Shown here: piece by piece, positions 1-7,138 of the stretch
Numbering within the stretch: the first letter of the stretch is position 1
How the letters are laid out: the number at the start of each line of letters is the position of its first letter
Made by a program: the position numbers and the translations under genes
The notes under the pieces: generated by a model
Seen by the model: the letters and a program-made list of their open reading frames with translations, nothing else
What the model was told of the DNA's origin: nothing
Database searches by the model: none
Assembly: GCA_025362765.1 (NCBI GenBank)
Contig: JANYFI010000782.1
Coordinates: forward strand, 1-7,455
Length of the DNA: 7,455 bases
Source of the DNA: Ferruginibacter sp.
Lineage (GTDB): Bacteria > Bacteroidota > Bacteroidia > Chitinophagales > Chitinophagaceae
Reading direction: 5' to 3'

Positions 1-2316
1 GCCAAACATTTTCCCGGCCACGGCGATGTGTCTGTTGATTCGCATTTTGATTTACCGGTGATTAATAAATCAATGGCGCAACTGGATTCGCTGGAGTTAT
101 ATCCCTTTCGGGAAATATTTAAGGCGGGCATTGGTAGTGTAATGATGGCTCACCTGTACATTCCAGCCATTGACAATACTGCCAACCGGGCAACGTCTAT
201 TTCTCCAAAAAATGTAAACGGGTTAATGCGGGGCACTATTGGTTACCAGGGATTGACTTTTACAGATGCGCTGGAAATGCAGGGTGTTAAGAAATTTTTT
301 CCGGATGGGCAGGCTTCTGCTCAGTCATTGATTGCGGGCAACGATATGCTATGTTTGCCTGGCGATGTCGCCCAAAGTATTCAAAAAATAAAAGAGGCGA
401 TCAAGGATAAAAAATTAAGCTGGGAGGATATTGAAATGCATTGTAAAAGAGTTTTAATGGCAAAATATCAATATGGAATGAATCGCTTTGTGCCCATCAA
501 TACCACCAATATTACTGCGGATTTAAACAGCGGTATCCCTGCAATGAAAAAACTGGTGGCAGAAAATGCCTTGACATTGTTGCATAAAACCAGTGATTAT
601 TTTTTCCCGCTAAAGGCAAATACGGCCATACCCAATAACGACGTGGTGTACGTTGGTATTGGCATTAATAAGGATAATATATTTGCAAAAAGAATGCGTA
701 CCACCTATGGGGCGGATGTATTTTATTTCGATTATAAAACTGATCCTGTCAGGGTGTTGTCCACGGTGGCATTGATAAAAAAGCGGTATAAAAATATAGT
801 AATTGGTATTCATGGCTACGACCGCAAGCCTGTCAATAATTTTGGCCTTTCGGCCGCGGCTATTGATATGGCCACGCAGTTGCAGGAGCAGAACAATTGC
901 ATCAGTTTTGTATTCGGCAATCCGTATGCCATCAAAAACTTTTGTGCCGCCAAAAATATAGTGGCTTGTTATGAAGATGATGACTATACCCAGGATGCCG
1001 CCGCTGATTTCTTAGAAGGAAAGATCGCCGCTAAAGGTAAATTACCTGTAACCGTTTGCGAAGCCTATCCTTTTGGCAGTGGTATCAATACAACGGTTAC
1101 GGTATTGCCATCGGTAAGCCCTGAAACTGTTGGAATGGATATGGAAAAATTAAAACGCATTGATGGCATTGCTGAAAACGCTATCAGCAAAGGAGCTACA
1201 CCCGGCTGCGTGGTATTGGTGGTAAAGGACGGTAAAATCGCTTATCAAAAAGCGTATGGCCATTTTAATTACAATGATTCCACGCCGGTAACATTGCAAA
1301 CGGCCTACGATATGGCATCTGTAACTAAAATTTGCGCCACCACCATTTCTGTAATGCGGTTATACGAGCAGGGAAAACTTTCTCTCAACAAAGAACTGGG
1401 CGACTATCTGCCCTGGGTAAGAGGTAGCGATAAGGAACACCTGTTGATTGAAAATATATTATTGCACCAGGCAGGCCTGGTGGCCTTTATCCCTTTTTAC
1501 AAAGAAGTGATTGATTCAGTAACCGGTATTCCATTTGCCCAATATTTTTCCCATCAAAAAAGCGACTCCTTCAGCATAAGGGTGGCCAGTAATTTATTTC
1601 TGCGCAACGATTATCACGACACCATTTACCAGCGCATATTAAAAAGTCCGTTGGGGCCTACAGGCAAATATATATACAGCGACAATGATTTTATTTTTCT
1701 CGCTAAAGTAGTAGAAGCCATCAGCGGTTTGCCGTTGAATGAGTATGTAAAAAAAGAATTTTATCAGCCGCTTGGTTTAACTACGGCTGGTTTCAGGCCA
1801 AGGGAATATTTGCCATTGAACCAGATTGCTCCCACAGAAAATGAAAAACAGTTTCGCATGCAACAACTGCAGGGTGATGTGCATGATCCCGGTTCCGCTA
1901 TGTTTGGCGGCGTTGCCGGCCATGCCGGATTATTTAGTGATGCGTATGATATTGCCGTAATCATGCAGATGCTGCTGAATGGCGGAGAAATCAATGGCAC
2001 CCGTTATTTTAAAAAATCAACCGTTGATTTGTTTACCGCCTACCATAGCAATATCAGCCGCCGCGGATATGGATTTGACAAACCTGAAAAAGACAATGCC
2101 ACCAGTAAAGAACCTTATCCCTGCGCAAGTGCATCACCACTTAGTTTTGGCCACACTGGTTTTACCGGCACCTGTACCTGGGCAGACCCTGAAAAAAAAT
2201 TAGTGTATGTGTTTTTGAGCAACCGGGTTTGCCCCGTGGGTGATAATCCATTGCTGGGAAAAATGAATGTCAGACCGGATATTCAGGAGGCGATTTATAA
2301 AGCGCTGATACAATAA
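1..2316 (+). CDS. GH3 beta-N-acetylhexosaminidase (NagZ-type) fused to a serine beta-lactamase-like hydrolase, 5'-truncated
   Basis: The frame is open from base 1, and the codons before the first possible start (GTG at 28) encode conserved GH3 sequence, so the gene begins upstream of the window. The visible part is 771 residues, and roughly the first 200 (any signal peptide and the first half of the GH3 barrel) are missing. Numbering from base 1, KHFPGHGD is at 2-9 and the NagZ-type His acid/base motif DSHFDLP at 13-19 (His15). The nucleophile Asp89 lies in TFTDALEM. A GH3 C-terminal domain follows to about residue 360. From about 373 a class C beta-lactamase/PBP4*-like domain begins: SVTK at 440-443 (Ser440, Lys443), YSD at 559-561 where YxN is usual, and HTG at 718-720 in place of KTG. 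NagZ-type enzymes remove GlcNAc from peptidoglycan fragments. The second domain is probably a D-amino-acid peptidase, amidase or esterase rather than a resistance enzyme. The likely location is the periplasm, but the export signal is not visible. Confidence 0.9.
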   Translation, partial: AKHFPGHGDVSVDSHFDLPVINKSMAQLDSLELYPFREIFKAGIGSVMMAHLYIPAIDNTANRATSISPKNVNGLMRGTIGYQGLTFTDALEMQGVKKFFPDGQASAQSLIAGNDMLCLPGDVAQSIQKIKEAIKDKKLSWEDIEMHCKRVLMAKYQYGMNRFVPINTTNITADLNSGIPAMKKLVAENALTLLHKTSDYFFPLKANTAIPNNDVVYVGIGINKDNIFAKRMRTTYGADVFYFDYKTDPVRVLSTVALIKKRYKNIVIGIHGYDRKPVNNFGLSAAAIDMATQLQEQNNCISFVFGNPYAIKNFCAAKNIVACYEDDDYTQDAAADFLEGKIAAKGKLPVTVCEAYPFGSGINTTVTVLPSVSPETVGMDMEKLKRIDGIAENAISKGATPGCVVLVVKDGKIAYQKAYGHFNYNDSTPVTLQTAYDMASVTKICATTISVMRLYEQGKLSLNKELGDYLPWVRGSDKEHLLIENILLHQAGLVAFIPFYKEVIDSVTGIPFAQYFSHQKSDSFSIRVASNLFLRNDYHDTIYQRILKSPLGPTGKYIYSDNDFIFLAKVVEAISGLPLNEYVKKEFYQPLGLTTAGFRPREYLPLNQIAPTENEKQFRMQQLQGDVHDPGSAMFGGVAGHAGLFSDAYDIAVIMQMLLNGGEINGTRYFKKSTVDLFTAYHSNISRRGYGFDKPEKDNATSKEPYPCASASPLSFGHTGFTGTCTWADPEKKLVYVFLSNRVCPVGDNPLLGKMNVRPDIQEAIYKALIQ

Positions 2317-2385
2317 TATTCAAACGATCAATTATAATCAATTGAATTATTCGCTATGCCAGTTCACGGGTATAAAAGGGTTGAT

Positions 2386-2393
2386 TATTTTTG
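2386..2393 (+). promoter_or_regulatory. possible Bacteroidota -7 element
   Basis: TATTTTTG matches the Bacteroidota sigma-ABfr -7 consensus TAnnTTTG exactly. No convincing -33 TTTG is present 19-21 bases upstream. No plus-strand gene follows before the hairpin at 2424-2464, so it would give only a very short transcript. It may well be a chance match in AT-rich DNA. Confidence 0.15.
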
Positions 2394-2423
2394 TTCCCGC
2401 AAAAATTGAGATAAAAGGTTAAG

Positions 2424-2464
2424 CAAAAAACACCTCAGCAAAATGCCGAAGAGGGTGGTTTTTG
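2424..2464 (+). terminator. probable terminator of the GH3/serine hydrolase gene
   Basis: The arms CAAAAAACACCTC (2424-2436) and GAGGGTGGTTTTTG (2451-2464) pair with one mismatch and one bulged base around a 14-base loop. The stem core is CACC(C)TC and a T tract lies in the right arm. The matching A tract on the left could let it work for the opposite strand too, which suits its place between convergent genes. The imperfect stem keeps confidence moderate. Confidence 0.5.
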
Positions 2465-2500
2465 TATTTAAAGATTTTGTGCAGGCGGTTTTAATTAAAA

Positions 2501-2541
2501 GGGATAACAAACTTTCCCCATGCAGGCAAACTTGTTATCCC
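2501..2541 (-). terminator. probable terminator of the transporter/small membrane protein operon
   Basis: A perfect 10-bp inverted repeat, GGGATAACAA (2501-2510) and TTGTTATCCC (2532-2541), encloses a 21-base loop. Read on the minus strand, the stem begins 26 bases after the stop codon of the small membrane protein gene and is followed by TTTTAATT. On the plus strand no T run follows. The orientation therefore fits termination of the leftward operon, although four Ts is a short tract. Confidence 0.55.
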
Positions 2542-2567
2542 CGAAAAAATTAGCAAGATGAAAAAGC

Positions 2568-2825
2568 TTAGTCTTGTTTGATGTGTAGGTGGTGTTCAGT
2601 ATCTTCAGGCATATCGTACTCACCTTTTAAGGCGTAGTATCCAAAAATGGATAGCCCGCCAACAATAATTGGCATTAAGATAAATGCATAGATAATAGCA
2701 GGTATCCTGTCTTCCGGTTTTGGACTTTCAAATTTTGGAATGGCCTGGGACACTATCAGGTAGTAGCCTGCTACCACGGCCAGCAAAATCCACACAATTC
2801 CCATATATTTTTTTATCTGGTTCAT
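2568..2825 (-). CDS. small two-helix membrane protein, probable partner of the MFS symporter
   Basis: This 85-residue protein has two hydrophobic helices, at about 8-27 and 43-65. They are joined by a short charged segment rich in Pro, Lys and Glu (about 30-41), and the acidic, His-containing tail ends in HHLHIKQD. No catalytic motif is visible. The gene starts 32 bp after the transporter stop codon on the same strand, with no terminator between, so the two are almost certainly one transcript. I recall small uncharacterised Bacteroidota membrane proteins of this kind (a DUF6814-like family) beside MHS transporters, but I cannot confirm membership here. By analogy with YjcH beside the acetate permease ActP in enterobacteria, it may be an accessory or stabilising subunit. 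That is inference from gene order only. The ATG at 2825 is preceded by an AT-rich leader without a Shine-Dalgarno sequence, normal for the phylum. Confidence 0.8.
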   Translation of the reverse strand: MNQIKKYMGIVWILLAVVAGYYLIVSQAIPKFESPKPEDRIPAIIYAFILMPIIVGGLSIFGYYALKGEYDMPEDTEHHLHIKQD

Positions 2826-2857
2826 ATTATATTTTTAAGAGGTTAACTGTTGGTTGT

Positions 2858-4441
2858 TTAATCTTCAATACGATTGTCTTTGCCATTGATGTAAAGTACG
2901 CCAATTACAAAACATACCGCCGCAATAATAATCGGGTACCAAAGCCCTTCCAGGAAAGGCTTGTCATAAGGTAATTTAGCGCCGGCTTTTGCGGCTATAT
3001 CATTGGCCAGTGTGGCTTTTGTAGCAAGGTAAGTTGCTACAGCCGGTAACAGGCCGCCAAAAATTCCATTACCAATGTGATAAGGTAGCGACATGGAGGT
3101 ATAACGAATCCTCATCGGGAACATTTCTACCAGGAAGGCAGCAATAGGTCCGTATACCATCGTCACAAAAATTACCTGTATAAAAACCAGTAACACCAGC
3201 TTCCAAAACGAGCCGGTATCAACGGTAACAGCTTTCGTTATTTTAGTGTCCTTCGCTGCATCCGCTTTAGTCCTATCTGCATGAATGGCTAATTTTTTTA
3301 TTTCCTTGTATGCTGTGCCATCTTCGTACGTTTTTAAAATGGTGGTAGTGCGGATGCTGTCCCCAGGCATTGTTGCATCAGCGGCGCTTTTGATATCTGT
3401 AACCGTACTGGCCGTAATTTCGGTTTTGTTTGTTATACTGCCAGCGTCGTACATGGCAGCGTAAATAGGGCGATAACTTACCAGGGCAATCAGCATCCCA
3501 ATCAGCATAATCCATTTTCTTCCTATTTTGTCTGACAACCAGCCAAACACTACAAAGAAGGGTGTTCCAAACAGCAACGCTACCATAATCAATTTACTGG
3601 CCTGAGATACGTCAATACTCAGCGTTGTTTGTATAAAACTAAGCGCATAAAACTGGCCGGTATACCAAACAACGCCCTGGCCCATAGTGGCACCAAACAA
3701 GGCCAATAAAACAAATTTAAAATTGAGGCGGTTGCCGAAACTTTCTTTCAGTGGATTGGTGGCGGTTTTGCCATCATCCTTTGCTTTTTGAAATAGGGGA
3801 GATTCTTTCATCCGCATCCGTATTAAAATGGAAATACCCACCATTACAATAGAAATCCAGAAAGGAACCCGCCAGCCCCAGTCATTGAAGGCGGCATCAG
3901 ATAACCATCCTTTTACCGCAATAATCACCAGCAACGAAACGAACAGGCCGACTGTTGCGGTAGTCTGAATCCAGGAGGTCCAGAAGCCACGGTGTTCGGC
4001 GGGCGAATGTTCCGCCACATAGGTTGCCGCACCACCGTATTCGCCTCCCAGCGCAAGGCCCTGCAATAAACGAAGCAATAAAACCAGTATGGGGGCCAGG
4101 TAGCCTATGGTATCATAACCCGGGATACAACCGATTAAAAATGTAGAAAGCCCCATGATCACCAGCGTTAGCAAAAATGTATATTTTCGGCCTATCAGAT
4201 CGCCAAGACGGCCAAAAAAAAGTGCTCCGAATGGCCGTACTACAAAACCGGCGGCAAAAGTAGCCAGCGTAGACAGTAAGGCCAGTGTAGGGTTTCCGGA
4301 AGGGAAAAATTTAGTGGCGATAATAGTAGCCAAACTGCCAAAAATATAAAAGTCGTACCACTCTATTAATGTTCCGAGAGAGGAAGCCGCAATGATACCG
4401 GGTAAACCCTTTTCACTGTTATTTAATTTAAACATAGCCAT
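2858..4441 (-). CDS. MFS transporter, metabolite:H+ symporter (MHS) family
   Basis: This 527-residue inner-membrane protein has about twelve helices. The opening GTLIEWYDFYIFG (23-35) is characteristic of the MHS branch (ProP, KgtP, ShiA relatives). The MFS loop 2-3 motif GRLGDLIGRKY is at 78-88 and its second-half copy GWLSDKIGRKW at 300-310. The family segment RLLQGLALGGEYGG is at 124-137 and EMFPMRIRYTSMSLPYHIGNG at 439-459. Characterised relatives take up carboxylates, betaine or shikimate with protons; the substrate cannot be read from the sequence. An unusual hydrophilic segment of about 80 residues (331-411), rich in Thr, Lys, Asp and Ala, sits between helices 9 and 10 and should face the periplasm. 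Typical MHS proteins are about 430-500 residues, and this insert explains the extra length. The gene leads a two-gene unit and diverges from acs. The ATG at 4441 is chosen; a second ATG two codons later (4435) is equally possible. Confidence 0.92.
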   Translation of the reverse strand: MAMFKLNNSEKGLPGIIAASSLGTLIEWYDFYIFGSLATIIATKFFPSGNPTLALLSTLATFAAGFVVRPFGALFFGRLGDLIGRKYTFLLTLVIMGLSTFLIGCIPGYDTIGYLAPILVLLLRLLQGLALGGEYGGAATYVAEHSPAEHRGFWTSWIQTTATVGLFVSLLVIIAVKGWLSDAAFNDWGWRVPFWISIVMVGISILIRMRMKESPLFQKAKDDGKTATNPLKESFGNRLNFKFVLLALFGATMGQGVVWYTGQFYALSFIQTTLSIDVSQASKLIMVALLFGTPFFVVFGWLSDKIGRKWIMLIGMLIALVSYRPIYAAMYDAGSITNKTEITASTVTDIKSAADATMPGDSIRTTTILKTYEDGTAYKEIKKLAIHADRTKADAAKDTKITKAVTVDTGSFWKLVLLVFIQVIFVTMVYGPIAAFLVEMFPMRIRYTSMSLPYHIGNGIFGGLLPAVATYLATKATLANDIAAKAGAKLPYDKPFLEGLWYPIIIAAVCFVIGVLYINGKDNRIED

Positions 4442-4667
4442 TGATTGATTTAGGTTGTAAAAATAAGCATGGGGTTATAAAAAGAGGGCGTTTGCAATTG
4501 AAGGTAACTACACTTCTGATTGCTGCCTTAACAGTAGATATATTCATTGGTTTACAAGTAATCGTTGATGAAGCGCCATAAGCAAGATAATCCCCAAACA
4601 TTAATTAACCGCAGATATTTGGTGCGGCCACATATTTTTCTTAAAAGATCACCTCGTAAGTGCGTTG

Positions 4668-4686
4668 TATACATTTCAAATGTATA
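4668..4686. promoter_or_regulatory. 19-bp perfect palindrome, operator candidate
   Basis: TATACATTTCAAATGTATA has 9-bp arms around a single central base. Such symmetry fits a dimeric repressor or activator site. Its minus-strand half reads TACATTTG (4684-4677), an exact match to the Bacteroidota -7 consensus TAnnTTTG facing the transporter. Its plus-strand half reads TACATTTC, one base off the same consensus and facing acs. No good -33 element accompanies either. It could instead be a chance AT-rich hairpin. Confidence 0.4.
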
Positions 4687-4717
4687 ACTTTTTACTTTTT
4701 CATTGGTAGAACACTGG

Positions 4718-4764
4718 ACAAAGTATTTATGCTTTGTTGATTTACAATGGACACTTTGTTGATT
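4718..4764. repeat. CTTTGTTGATT direct repeats with an inverted ACAAAG half
   Basis: The 11-mer CTTTGTTGATT occurs at 4732-4742 and 4754-4764, a 22-base period close to two helical turns. An inverted half, ACAAAG (4718-4723), lies 8 bases before the first copy and makes ACAAAG-8-CTTTGT. TGGACA also occurs before both blocks. Same-face spacing suggests a cooperative regulator site in the divergent region; this is inference from pattern alone. Confidence 0.35.
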
Positions 4765-4879
4765 AAAATCTTCGTCAGGATATTTATTTAACTGTGTAAA
4801 AAGTTATCAGGGCAATTGCCCGGCCAGTTAAAATTTCAATTTGTATTCCATCCGCACAAAACCAAAAGCAGTAAAAATC

Positions 4880-4990
4880 ATGCGACGTAATTTTCGAAAA
4901 ATGGCCGAAGGTGAACCTTGCACTTTGGGCGCTACCTCAATACTACTGTATCCTTATTTGAAAGAAGAAATCAAGCGTAGCCGGCCTTAA
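4880..4990 (+). CDS. doubtful 36-residue ORF in the divergent region
   Basis: An ATG at 4880 opens 36 codons ending at TAA 4988-4990. The peptide begins MRRNFRKMAEGEPC and ends KEEIKRSRP; it is basic, with no signal peptide or recognisable domain. The opposite strand of the same stretch is also open (4953 down to 4828) and ends GFVRMEYKLKF, like the closing strand of an outer-membrane barrel protein. Only one, or neither, can be real. I recognise no family; it may be a gene remnant or dispersed repeat. Confidence 0.15.
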   Translation: MRRNFRKMAEGEPCTLGATSILLYPYLKEEIKRSRP

Positions 4991-5119
4991 ATTAAAATGA
5001 CATGGCTTCTTTAAATGTATTGAAGGAAGGACTTATTTTTACACTTCATTTAATGTAGAAACAATTAACTAACGGCTTTCAGAATCTTCCTATTTTTACT
5101 GTTCAAATAAAAGCTTGCT

Positions 5120-7057
5120 ATGACCTATCCATTTCAGATTACATCCCTGGAACAATACCATGAAGACTATAAAAAAAGCACTGAAGATCCGGAAGGATTC
5201 TGGGGCAATGTGGCGGAAAGTTTTTACTGGCGCAAAAAATGGGATAAGGTTTTAGACTGGAATTTTACCGAACCAAAAATTGAATGGTTTAAAGGCGGTA
5301 AACTCAACATTACTGAAAATTGTATTGACCGTCACCTGGAAACGATGGCAGAAAAACCTGCCATTATCTGGGAGCCCAATAACCCCGAAGACAGGGTTAG
5401 GGTGGTTACCTATGCCCGTTTACATAAAAGGGTTTGCCAGGTAGCGCAGATGCTTACCAACCTGGGAGTAAAAAAAGGCGACCGGGTATGTATTTATATG
5501 GGCATGGTGCCGGAGCTGGCCTATGCCGTGTTGGGTTGTGCGAGAATCGGCGCCATCCACAGCGTTATTTTTGGTGGCTTTAGTGCGCAAAGTATTGCAG
5601 ACAGGTTATTTGATGCGCAGGCCGAATTCATTATTACCTGCGATGGTGCTTACCGCGGTGGAAAAGACATTCCTTTAAAAAGTGTGATTGATGATGCATT
5701 GATTGGCAACAGAACCATAAAAAAAGTAATTGTTTACACCCGAACCAGAACGCCTGTTTCCATGATTAAAGGAAGAGATGTTTGGTGGGAAGATGAAATG
5801 GATTATGCAGAAAGCCAGGTAGAAAAAGATGGCAAGGTTTCTTTTCCAGCCACCGAAATGGATGCCGAAGACCCATTGTTTATTTTATACACTTCCGGCA
5901 GCACCGGTAAACCAAAAGGCGTGGTGCATACCATTGCCGGTTATATGCTTTGGACGGCCTATACCTTTGTAAACGTATTTCAATACAAACCAGGCGATGT
6001 ACATTTTTGCACCGCAGATATTGGCTGGATAACGGGCCATAGTTATATTGTGTATGGTCCGCTCGCGGCCGGTGCCACTTCCATGATGTTTGAAGGAATA
6101 CCAACCTGGCCTGATGCCGGCCGTTTTTGGGATATTATACAAAAACACAAAGTCAATTGTCTGTACACCGCACCAACGGCCATTCGCAGCCTGATGAGTT
6201 TTGGTACAGATCCTGTCAATGGAAAAGACCTCTCTTCTTTAAAAGTATTGGGAACGGTTGGTGAACCTATTAATGAAGAAGCCTGGCACTGGTACGATGA
6301 ACATATTGGCCACAAAAAATGCCCCATTGTAGATACCTGGTGGCAAACAGAAACCAGTGGTTGTTTAATTAGTAACCTGGCGGGTGTAACACCGTCCAAG
6401 CCAAGCTGGGCAACATTACCAATGCCGGGCGTTCAGCCGGTATTGGTAGATGAGCAGGGAAACGAGGTAACCGAAAAAGATGAACACGGCATCATTAAAG
6501 GCAACCTGTGTATCAAAGCCCCGTGGCCTGGTATTTTAAGGACAACCTGGGGTGATCATGAACGCTGCCGCACCAATTATTTTGCTACTTATCCAAACAT
6601 GTATTTTACAGGGGATGGAGCATTAAAAGATGAAGAAGGCAATTACCGCATTACAGGCAGGGTAGATGATGTATTAAATATCAGCGGTCACCGCATTGGT
6701 ACCGCCGAAGTAGAGAATGCCATCAACATGCATTCGGGTGTGGTAGAAAGCGCAGTAGTAGGCTATCCGCATGATATTAAGGGCCAGGGCATTTATGCGT
6801 ATGTAATTTACAATGGTCACCATGGCGATGAAACCCTGCGTCGCCAGGACATTAGCTTAACCGTATCCAAAATAATTGGGCCTATCGCCAAACCTGATAA
6901 AATTCAGTTTGTAACGGGCCTGCCTAAAACAAGGAGTGGCAAAATTATGCGGCGTATTTTAAGGAAAATCGCCGAAGGCGAAATTGCTAATTTGGGAGAC
7001 ACCAGCACATTGCTTGACCCAGGTGTGGTGGAAGAGATTAAGAATGGGAAGTTGTAG
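5120..7057 (+). CDS. acs: acetyl-CoA synthetase (AMP-forming)
   Basis: This 645-residue enzyme has the usual Acs length. It converts acetate, ATP and CoA to acetyl-CoA, AMP and pyrophosphate in the cytoplasm, through an acetyl-adenylate. The Acs N-terminal segment (about 1-80) is followed by the AMP-binding core: the phosphate-binding loop YTSGSTGKPKG at 257-267, GEPINEEAW at 381-389, and WWQTET at 407-412, whose second Trp (408) matches the residue that limits the acyl pocket to acetate. YFTGDG is at 495-500 and the hinge GRVDDVLNISGHRIG begins at 513 (hinge Asp517). The C-terminal lid carries PKTRSGK with catalytic Lys608, equivalent to the lysine acetylated to switch off Salmonella Acs (Lys609), so similar control is possible. 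TETSG replaces the commoner TETGG, a mild variation. The gene diverges from a symporter operon and ends at a strong terminator. The ATG at 5120 gives the standard N-terminus. Confidence 0.97.
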   Translation: MTYPFQITSLEQYHEDYKKSTEDPEGFWGNVAESFYWRKKWDKVLDWNFTEPKIEWFKGGKLNITENCIDRHLETMAEKPAIIWEPNNPEDRVRVVTYARLHKRVCQVAQMLTNLGVKKGDRVCIYMGMVPELAYAVLGCARIGAIHSVIFGGFSAQSIADRLFDAQAEFIITCDGAYRGGKDIPLKSVIDDALIGNRTIKKVIVYTRTRTPVSMIKGRDVWWEDEMDYAESQVEKDGKVSFPATEMDAEDPLFILYTSGSTGKPKGVVHTIAGYMLWTAYTFVNVFQYKPGDVHFCTADIGWITGHSYIVYGPLAAGATSMMFEGIPTWPDAGRFWDIIQKHKVNCLYTAPTAIRSLMSFGTDPVNGKDLSSLKVLGTVGEPINEEAWHWYDEHIGHKKCPIVDTWWQTETSGCLISNLAGVTPSKPSWATLPMPGVQPVLVDEQGNEVTEKDEHGIIKGNLCIKAPWPGILRTTWGDHERCRTNYFATYPNMYFTGDGALKDEEGNYRITGRVDDVLNISGHRIGTAEVENAINMHSGVVESAVVGYPHDIKGQGIYAYVIYNGHHGDETLRRQDISLTVSKIIGPIAKPDKIQFVTGLPKTRSGKIMRRILRKIAEGEIANLGDTSTLLDPGVVEEIKNGKL

Positions 7058-7078
7058 AAATGTGCTCTTATTACGCAC

Positions 7079-7121
7079 TCACCCAGTTGGACGATCTATG
7101 TGTAACTGGGTGAATTTTTTT
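7079..7121 (+). terminator. intrinsic terminator of acs
   Basis: A perfect 10-bp stem, TCACCCAGTT (7079-7088) with AACTGGGTGA (7104-7113), encloses a 15-base loop and is followed by seven Ts (7115-7121). It lies 21 bases after the acs stop codon. This is a textbook factor-independent terminator and indicates that acs is transcribed alone or ends its transcript here. Confidence 0.9.
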
Positions 7122-7138
7122 GTGCTTAGATGTGAGAA

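Larger units (their letters stand above)
4442..5119. promoter_or_regulatory. divergent control region between the symporter gene and acs
   Basis: These 678 bases separate two divergent genes and must hold both promoters. I see a 19-bp palindrome (4668-4686), a cluster of CTTTG repeats (4718-4764), a weak CCGCA/TGCGG hairpin (4609-4627) and a small coding-like island (4829-4990). No complete Bacteroidota -33/-7 promoter pair with good spacing is apparent ahead of either gene. The 129 bases just before acs are AT-rich, with an A-rich stretch (AAATAAAAG) shortly before the start codon. The region is long for a bacterial intergenic space, which suggests complex regulation or decayed sequence. Confidence 0.6.

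Noticed and set aside
28..30. GTG as the true start of the GH3 gene.
   Set aside because: The preceding nine codons encode conserved GH3 sequence (KHFPGHG), so the gene extends upstream of the window.
2720..2974. Plus-strand ORF of 84 codons opposite the two membrane protein genes.
   Set aside because: It overlaps two well-supported minus-strand genes and its junction, and its peptide has no coherent character.
4458..4465. TATTTTTA on the minus strand as a symporter -7 box.
   Set aside because: The last position departs from TAnnTTTG and the nearest TTG lies about 29 bases away instead of 19-21.
4759..4768. FNR/CRP-like half sites (TTGAT...ATC) in the repeat region.
   Set aside because: Only part of the symmetric consensus matches, and the TTGAT is explained by the 11-mer direct repeat.
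5880..6399. Several minus-strand ORFs of 74-118 codons inside acs.
   Set aside because: They are antisense shadows of a fully conserved gene and their translations show no recognisable features.
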